This document shows, piece by piece, positions 6,014-9,895 of a DNA stretch of 9,895 bases. Location of the stretch: NCBI GenBank assembly GCA_022565015.1, contig JADFKI010000127.1, positions 1-9,895 of the forward strand, in the 5' to 3' direction. The notes beneath the pieces were generated by a model. The model had not been told where the DNA came from. It made no database searches and saw only the letters and a list, made by a program, of their open reading frames with translations. Source of the stretch: Chloroflexota bacterium (lineage in GTDB: Bacteria > Chloroflexota > Dehalococcoidia > Lucifugimonadales > JADFKI01). Both the position numbers and the translations under genes were made by a program. How positions within the stretch are numbered: the stretch's first letter is position 1; each line of letters starts with the position of its first letter.

Positions 6014-6047
6014 GATGAGGCGGCTTCAGTGGCCGCCCCATCTGTTT
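6014..6047 (+). terminator. Hairpin terminator after the cytochrome gene
   Basis: GATGAGGCGGC (6014-6024), a 7-base loop TTCAGTG, then GCCGCCCCATC (6032-6042). Ten of eleven positions pair, with a single A/C mismatch, followed by the T-rich TGTTTCT. It sits 60 bp after the cytochrome stop and overlaps any upstream-extended start of the permease, arguing against that extension. Confidence 0.7.
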
Positions 6048-6159
6048 CTCCAATATTCCATTACGTCTTTCGCGGCACCCAGTTGGGCCTGGTTTCGCCC
6101 CCTCGCACAGAGGCCTCGCGTTCCTGCGCCTGTCTAGATAGTATCTCTGTGGGCTTCTG

Positions 6160-6165
6160 TATAAT
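6160..6165 (+). promoter_or_regulatory. Candidate -10 box of the permease gene
   Basis: A perfect TATAAT lies 76 bp upstream of ATG 6242 and downstream of the terminator. No clear -35 box is present at the right distance, so this is a motif-only call. Confidence 0.3.
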
Positions 6166-6241
6166 GGGGCCCGCCGCCTGTTGTCTAGACCTTCGCAGGA
6201 GCCTATCTCCCCATCATGCCAAGACTTCCGCAGCTGAAGTG

Positions 6242-6988
6242 ATGCCCGATATCGTCGTGCCGGAGCTTGTTGCGGCTGCGGTCATCGTTCTGCTGGCCTC
6301 GACCGTGTTCAGCGCCCTGGGATTCGGCATCGGCCTCGTTTCGATGCCGCTACTGCTGCTGATGTTCGACCCGCAGACCGCAGTCGTCGTCATGGAGAGC
6401 GTTACCCTTCCAATCGTTGTACTGATACTTGCGAGAAACCGCTACTACCTTCGGTTCAGGGAGACGTTGCCGATTGCGGTCGCCGGGCTCATAGGGGGGT
6501 TGATCGGGTCCTTCGTGCTTAAAAACGCCGACAGCGGCGCGCTCAGCATCGCTATCCTTATCCTCATATTGACGTTCACCGCCCTCAACATCTTGAACCT
6601 GAACGTCAGGTGGCCGTGGCCGAGAGTGACGGGGCCCGTTGTCGGCCTGCTCGTCGGTGTCTTGATAATATCCACGGGCGTGGGTGGTCCGTTGCTGGTG
6701 ATGTTTCTGCTCGCCCAGGGATGGGACAGGCATGCGCTGCGAGTCTCCCTGGCCCTGTACTTCGTGTTCATGGAGTCCGCGGGCATCGCCGGATTCGTCG
6801 CGGGGGGGCTGTACACGCCGGACCGCCTCACGATTCTGGCCGCCGTCCTCGTGCCGTGTCTGCTCGGCTTCTGGCTCGGAAACAGCCTGGCCTACCGAAT
6901 GAACGACTTGATTTTTCGCCGCGCCGTCATCGGGCTGATTCTCATCGCAAGCGTTGTCGGGCTCGTCAGGCAGATAGGCGCGATGTAG
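6242..6988 (+). CDS. TauE/SafE-family membrane permease
   Basis: From ATG 6242 the product has 248 residues, the normal family size, and is almost wholly hydrophobic with roughly eight membrane segments. The two family half-repeats are visible: GFGIGLVSMPLLLLMF at about 28-42 and STGVGGPLLVMFLLAQG at about 144-160, the latter holding the GxGG-type motif, followed by LRVSLALYF. Known members export or import sulfite, sulfoacetate, taurine-derived anions and other small organic acids, so the substrate is open. The frame is open upstream to GTG 6029, but that stretch is not hydrophobic in the family way and crosses the terminator hairpin and a TATAAT, so the shorter start is preferred; GTG 6239 is an equal alternative. 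No strong ribosome site is visible. The stop is 7 bp from the typA stop (convergent). Confidence 0.88.
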   Translation: MPDIVVPELVAAAVIVLLASTVFSALGFGIGLVSMPLLLLMFDPQTAVVVMESVTLPIVVLILARNRYYLRFRETLPIAVAGLIGGLIGSFVLKNADSGALSIAILILILTFTALNILNLNVRWPWPRVTGPVVGLLVGVLIISTGVGGPLLVMFLLAQGWDRHALRVSLALYFVFMESAGIAGFVAGGLYTPDRLTILAAVLVPCLLGFWLGNSLAYRMNDLIFRRAVIGLILIASVVGLVRQIGAM

Positions 6989-6995
6989 TACCGGC

Positions 6996-8816
6996 TCAGC
7001 CCTTGCGCAGGCGGTGGCGCCGCAACGAGGAGAGCTCCTTCTTGCGAAGCCGATAGCTCTTGGGGGTTACCTCGACGAGCTCGTCTGACGAGATAAAGTC
7101 CAGCTGCTCCTCGAGGCTCATCTTCACCGACGGGCTCAGGCGCTTGACGATGTCGGCGGTCGATGATCGCATGTTCGTCAGCTTCTTTTCCTTGCAAACG
7201 TTGATCTCGATGTCTTCATCTCTTGGATGCATGCCGATGATCATGCCTTCGTAGACCTGGGTTCCCGGCTCGACGAAGGTGGAGCCCCTGCCCTGGGCGT
7301 TCAACAGACCGTAGGTGACCGACGTACCGGCCTCCGATGCCACCAGGACGCCGGAGACCGTGGTCTTGACTTCACCCTCCATCGGCTTATAGCCGGTGAA
7401 TACGCTGTTCATCACGCCGTTGCCGCGTGTGGCGCGCAGAAAGAAGGAGCGAAATCCTATGAGTCCCCTCGTAGGAATGTCGTACTCCAGGTTTACGTTG
7501 CCGTCGCCGTCGCTTTTCATATCCACAAGACTCGCCAGCCGGTCGGAGAGATTTTCGGTAATGGCGCCGATAAAGTCCGAGCGGGTCTCGATAAACAGCC
7601 GCTCGAATGGCTCATGGACGCGGCCGTCGATGACCTTGGTCACCGGCTCCGGCCTTGAAACCTGAAGCTCGAACTTCTCCCGCCTCATGGTCTCGACGAG
7701 TATGGAAAGGTGCAGCTCTCCCCGGCCGGATACCAGGAACTCGTCCGCACTGGACGTCGTCTCAACACGCAGGCTGACGTTCGTCCGAAGCTCCCTCTTC
7801 AGCCTGTCGTGGAGCATCCTCGAGGTGCAGAATTCCCCCTCCTTTCCCATGAAGGGAGAGGAATTAACTCCAAAGGTCATCATGACCGTCGGCTCTTCTA
7901 TCTCGATTGAGGGAAGCGCCTCGGGTCGCTCAGCATCGGCAATGGTATCGCCGATAGACACGTTCTTGACGCCGGATACGGCGACGATGTCGCCCGCCTG
8001 CGGGTCCTTGACCTCCAGGCGTTCCAGACCACGAAATACGAATACCTTCTCCAGCGTGTGAATGGTAGCTTCGCCGTCGCTGTGCACCACTGAGACGCTG
8101 CCGCCGGCTCTAAGACCACCTCGAAATATTCGGCCGATGGCGATCTGCCCAATGTAGTTGTCGTAGTCCAACGCGGCTACCAGCATCTGGAGCGTTCCCT
8201 CCTCGTCTATGGAAGGGGGTGGGACGTACTCGAGGATTGCTTCAAACAGCGGCTTCATGTCCTCCCTTGGGTCGTCCAGGTCGGCAACGGCGTATCCGTG
8301 GCGCGCCGATGCGAACAGGACGGGAAAGTCAAGCTGCTCCGAATCGGTGACAACCTCCAGGAACAGGTCTTGCACCAGGTCCACGACCTCGGCGATCCTC
8401 GCATCGGCCCGGTCTATCTTGTTTATCAACACCATTGGCTTCACGTCTTGGCGCAGCGCCTGCTGCAACACGTAGCGGGTCTGTGGCATGGGGCCGTCGA
8501 CGGCGTCGACCAGCAGCAGACACCCGTCGGCCATGTTCATGATGCGCTCGACCTCTCCACTGAAGTCGGCGTGCCCCGGCGTGTCGATTATGTTGATCTT
8601 CACACCCCCGTAGGTAACGGCGGTGTTCTTCGCGAGGATCGTTATCCCGCGTTCCCGCTCGAGGGGGTTGGTGTCCATGATAAGCTCGCCAACGACCTGG
8701 TTGGGGCGAAATACCTGGCCCTGCTTGAGCAAGGCGTCTACGAGGGTTGTCTTGCCGTGGTCGACGTGGGCGATAATCGCGAGATTACGAATACCTTCGT
8801 TGGACTGGGTTGCCAT
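6996..8816 (-). CDS. typA: Ribosome-associated translational GTPase TypA/BipA
   Basis: The 606-residue protein shows all GTPase motifs: G1 AHVDHGKT (16-23), the G2/switch region around ERERGIT (53-59), G3 DTPGH (78-82), G4 NKID (132-135) and G5 SAR (170-172). It then shows an EF-Tu-like domain 2 and the BipA-specific C-terminal half (VSGRGELHLSIL, YDIPTRGLIGFRSFFL, LTNMRSS and a basic C-terminus YRLRKKELSSLRRHRLRKG). Length matches the family. TypA binds the 70S ribosome in the cytoplasm, hydrolyses GTP and aids ribosome assembly and stress or low-temperature growth. Start ATG 8816 gives the canonical N-terminus just before the P-loop; upstream only a weak purine stretch (AGAGGAT) is seen at long spacing. 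A hairpin lies in the leader at 8849-8869. Confidence 0.98.
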   Translation of the reverse strand: MATQSNEGIRNLAIIAHVDHGKTTLVDALLKQGQVFRPNQVVGELIMDTNPLERERGITILAKNTAVTYGGVKINIIDTPGHADFSGEVERIMNMADGCLLLVDAVDGPMPQTRYVLQQALRQDVKPMVLINKIDRADARIAEVVDLVQDLFLEVVTDSEQLDFPVLFASARHGYAVADLDDPREDMKPLFEAILEYVPPPSIDEEGTLQMLVAALDYDNYIGQIAIGRIFRGGLRAGGSVSVVHSDGEATIHTLEKVFVFRGLERLEVKDPQAGDIVAVSGVKNVSIGDTIADAERPEALPSIEIEEPTVMMTFGVNSSPFMGKEGEFCTSRMLHDRLKRELRTNVSLRVETTSSADEFLVSGRGELHLSILVETMRREKFELQVSRPEPVTKVIDGRVHEPFERLFIETRSDFIGAITENLSDRLASLVDMKSDGDGNVNLEYDIPTRGLIGFRSFFLRATRGNGVMNSVFTGYKPMEGEVKTTVSGVLVASEAGTSVTYGLLNAQGRGSTFVEPGTQVYEGMIIGMHPRDEDIEINVCKEKKLTNMRSSTADIVKRLSPSVKMSLEEQLDFISSDELVEVTPKSYRLRKKELSSLRRHRLRKG

Positions 8817-8848
8817 ATCTAGCTTTCTTATCCTCTTCTCGTGGGTCG

Positions 8849-8869
8849 AGCGGCCACTGAAGCGCCGCT
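8849..8869 (-). promoter_or_regulatory. Hairpin in the typA 5' leader
   Basis: AGCGGC (8849-8854) and GCCGCT (8864-8869) are perfect inverted repeats around a 9-base loop, 32 bp upstream of the typA ATG. On the minus strand the loop and right arm read CTTCAGTGGCCGC, the same 13 bases found in the terminator at 6024-6036. It may be an attenuator-like element, the terminator of something upstream, or a repeat family member. Confidence 0.45.
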
Positions 8870-8963
8870 GCCGATTCGAGCGTTAAAAATATCGGAGCCG
8901 CCATCGCTGAAATCCAGCTTGCAGGCGGCCCAACAATAATCATAGCACCTTACGGCGGCCCAC

Positions 8964-9017
8964 ACCTGCCGTCTGAGAAATACCATTCTTTAGGATGGAC
9001 GCAGGTCGCTGGTATTT
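8964..9017. repeat. Two crossing inverted repeats (pseudoknot-like order)
   Basis: ACCTGC (8964-8969) pairs with GCAGGT (9001-9006), and AAATACCA (8978-8985) pairs with TGGTATTT (9010-9017). The order A-B-A'-B' is that of an H-type pseudoknot. A third pair, CCAT/ATGG (8983-8986/8994-8997), would compete. All arms are perfect but short. Confidence 0.4.
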
Positions 9018-9150
9018 ACCTTCAAGCATTGGCTTGGACTGGGACGAGCGCGTGCAATCGTCTATCCCGGGAGCAACGTGATCAAGAGCGCCGCCAATAA
9101 CAATCTAAGGGTGTTCGAGATACCTACTATTGATGCCCCGGGGAGAAGAC

Positions 9151-9180
9151 ATGGATCCCGGCTTTCGCGGGGAGGACGAC
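9151..9180. repeat. REP-like palindromic repeat of the GGATCCCGGCTTTCGCGGGG class
   Basis: The bases GGATCCCGGCTTTCGCGGGG followed by AGGACGAC closely match a widespread short palindromic intergenic repeat (typical form ends GGGATGACGA). TCCCG and CGGGGA form the stem with one extra G. When such elements are translated they give MDPGFRGDD-like false peptides, as happens here. Confidence 0.6.
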
Positions 9181-9331
9181 GTTGTAGCGCAAGAGGTGGC
9201 CCTTACTGCCAGCACGCGCCCTTTTTCGGCTTCTACGGCGCAAGTTTGCGCTGATACTTTAGGTGCCTCTCGATTACATTCTGCACGCACAGGCGTTCCT
9301 GCCGGCAACTTTTAGTGGGCGGGATTTCCCG

Positions 9332-9347
9332 TGAAGCGATATCCCCG
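9332..9347. repeat. Partial third copy of the R1/R2 repeat core
   Basis: TGAAGCGATATCCCCG matches TGAACCGATATCCCTG at 2308-2323 at 14 of 16 positions, but similarity does not continue into the CGTTCCGC block. It is possibly a diverged member of the same family or chance. Confidence 0.3.
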
Positions 9348-9415
9348 GATCGTGACCGGAGGAGCGGGCTCCAGTCGAAGTCATTGATAAGCGGCCACGC
9401 GCGAAGCCGGGCTGC

Positions 9416-9784
9416 CTACGCGACTTCGGGTGAGGTCTCAGGGGGCAAAGATCGGAGCACGCGGTCGTCCACGACAACCGTCTTCATTATCTTGTCGTGT
9501 AAGGTCTGGCGGTCTTTGTCCCAGAATGCCCATAAGTCGTCAAGAATTGACGCAAGGCCCAACATCACAGTGTCAGCTAGGTCTTTGTCCCAGAACGCCC
9601 ATAAGCCGCCAAGAACTGACGAAAGGCCCCACAATACCATGTCAGCTATCACAGTGAAGAGGCCAAACTTGACGAGGAACTCGCGGATAAAAGTCCAGCC
9701 CCAGTCCGAGGCGGTGCCATCCACACGCATGACCCGTATCCCCACTAACCGCTTCCCAGGGGTCTGGCCCAGGGCAATCGCGTC
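9416..9784 (-). pseudogene. RDD-family membrane protein, 5'-truncated remnant with internal duplication
   Basis: The minus strand is open from just after TAA 9787-9785 to TAG 9418-9416. It reads DAIALGQTPGKRLVGIRV, MRVDGTASDWGWTFIREFL, then hydrophobic segments, then LWAFWDKDRQTLHDKI and TVVV. GQTPGKR..GIRV and the RQTLHD-I terminal motif are diagnostic of the C-terminal half of RDD proteins, small membrane proteins of three or so helices with unclear (possibly ion-antiport) roles. The N-terminal RDD helices are missing and an in-frame stop stands directly before the motif. No ribosome site or proper start is seen; GTG 9745 would begin within the conserved motif. A 69-bp tandem duplication adds a second FWDKD block, unlike normal members. 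This looks like a decayed gene, though a short translated product cannot be excluded. Confidence 0.72.
9511..9648 (-). repeat. 69-bp tandem duplication inside the RDD remnant
   Basis: Units 9511-9579 and 9580-9648 are adjacent, each exactly 69 bp (23 codons), and match at 59 of 69 positions. Translated, the copies read ADMVLWGLSSVLGGLWAFW and ADTVMLGLASILDDLWAFW, each followed by DKD plus L or R. The duplication preserves the reading frame. Confidence 0.9.
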
Positions 9785-9805
9785 TTATGCATTTTCTAAA
9801 ATTTG

Positions 9806-9811
9806 TATAAA
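9806..9811 (+). promoter_or_regulatory. Candidate -10 box for the gene starting at 9849
   Basis: TATAAA lies in a locally AT-rich run (9791-9817), 37 bp upstream of ATG 9849. No good -35 box was found. Confidence 0.3.
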
Positions 9812-9848
9812 ATAATAGCCATCATGCTGGAACTAGGGAGGGGTAGTG

Positions 9849-9895
9849 ATGGTTGAGGTTACAGACGCCCCCATCGCCGAATACTTCGCGGCGTT
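9849..9895 (+). CDS. N-terminal fragment of an unidentified protein
   Basis: ATG 9849 is preceded by GGGAGGGG (9836-9843), leaving about 7 nt from GGAGG to the start, and the frame stays open to the window edge: MVEVTDAPIAEYFAA. An adjacent in-frame GTG (9846) is a less likely start. Fifteen residues are too few to assign a family. The strong ribosome site and the AT-rich candidate promoter support a real gene. Confidence 0.6.
   Translation, partial: MVEVTDAPIAEYFAA

Larger units (their letters stand above)
8817..9415. other. 600-bp stretch without a recognisable gene
   Basis: No ORF here has both a ribosome site and family-like sequence. It contains the typA leader hairpin, crossing inverted repeats (8964-9017), a CCCCGGGG palindrome (9136-9143), a REP-like palindrome (9151-9180), a perfect short hairpin CGGGA-TT-TCCCG (9320-9331) and a partial match to the 28-bp repeat (9332-9347). 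It looks like a repeat-bearing, possibly decayed, intergenic region. Confidence 0.55.

Noticed and set aside
6029..6241. 71-residue N-terminal extension of the TauE/SafE permease from GTG 6029
   Set aside because: The GTG lies in the loop of a strong terminator hairpin, the extension is not family-like, and a TATAAT lies between it and ATG 6242.
8995..9081. 28-codon plus-strand ORF beginning MDAGRWYLPSS
   Set aside because: No ribosome site, it lies across the crossing inverted repeats, and other frames there look equally plausible; nothing distinguishes it from chance.
9108..9126. tRNA T-arm-like sequence (GGGTG-TTCGAGA-TACCT)
   Set aside because: The stem needs two wobble pairs, and no matching acceptor, D or anticodon arms lie upstream.
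9130..9315. Plus-strand ORF beginning MDPGFRGEDD
   Set aside because: The N-terminus is the translation of the REP-like palindrome, a well-known source of false genes, and the remainder is low-quality sequence.
9315..9815. 166-residue plus-strand ORF with repeated LSQNAHK segments
   Set aside because: It is antisense to the RDD remnant; its internal repeat is the reverse of the 69-bp duplication.

Overview
The window reads as a piece of a moderately GC-rich bacterial chromosome. It holds five intact protein genes (an oxidoreductase, a D-glutamate-cyclase-like enzyme, a lipoprotein of unknown function, a TauE/SafE permease and TypA/BipA). It also holds a lipid-anchored cytochrome c with a striking histidine/aspartate repeat tail, one frame-shifted oxidoreductase gene, one decayed RDD gene, and a gene fragment at each edge. 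Several starts are TTG behind perfect GGAGG ribosome sites. The mix (paralogous Gfo/Idh oxidoreductases, Cys-anchored lipoproteins, a lipoprotein cytochrome, palindromic intergenic repeats) would suit an environmental Chloroflexota such as a SAR202/Dehalococcoidia-type genome. That placement is an impression, not something proved here.

Layout. At 2-109 (+) lies the tail of a DEDDy-nuclease-like protein (DUF2779 type). From 4341 down to 208, all on the minus strand, runs an operon-like block: a YcsI/DUF1445 D-glutamate-cyclase-like enzyme, a Gfo/Idh/MocA oxidoreductase broken by a +1 frameshift, a lipoprotein of unknown function, and an intact Gfo/Idh/MocA oxidoreductase. The lipoprotein gene is bracketed by two copies of a 28-bp direct repeat, has no clear ribosome site and has a more AT-rich composition, so it looks inserted into an older enzyme cluster. 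The enzymes suggest a small catabolic module for a sugar- or amino-acid-derived substrate; the substrate cannot be read from the sequence.

The divergent intergenic region 4342-4742 carries candidate promoters for both sides and a 45-codon minus-strand ORF. On the plus strand, 4743-5954 encodes the most unusual protein in the window: lipoprotein signal, Pro/Ala-rich linker, one CxxCH cytochrome c domain, a helical domain with four repeated AAH motifs, and 14 perfect-length hexapeptide repeats of the HDDAEA type. A good hairpin terminator follows at 6014-6047, then a TauE/SafE permease (6242-6988). The permease meets the essential-type translational GTPase gene typA (8816-6996, minus) tail to tail with 7 bp between the stops.

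The last kilobase (8817-9848) has no intact gene. It contains a hairpin in the typA leader that shares 13 bases with the terminator at 6014, a pseudoknot-like pair of inverted repeats, a REP-like palindrome of the GGATCCCGGCTTTCGCGGGG class, and the 3' half of an RDD-family membrane protein gene carrying an internal 69-bp tandem duplication. A new plus-strand gene begins at 9849 and runs off the edge.
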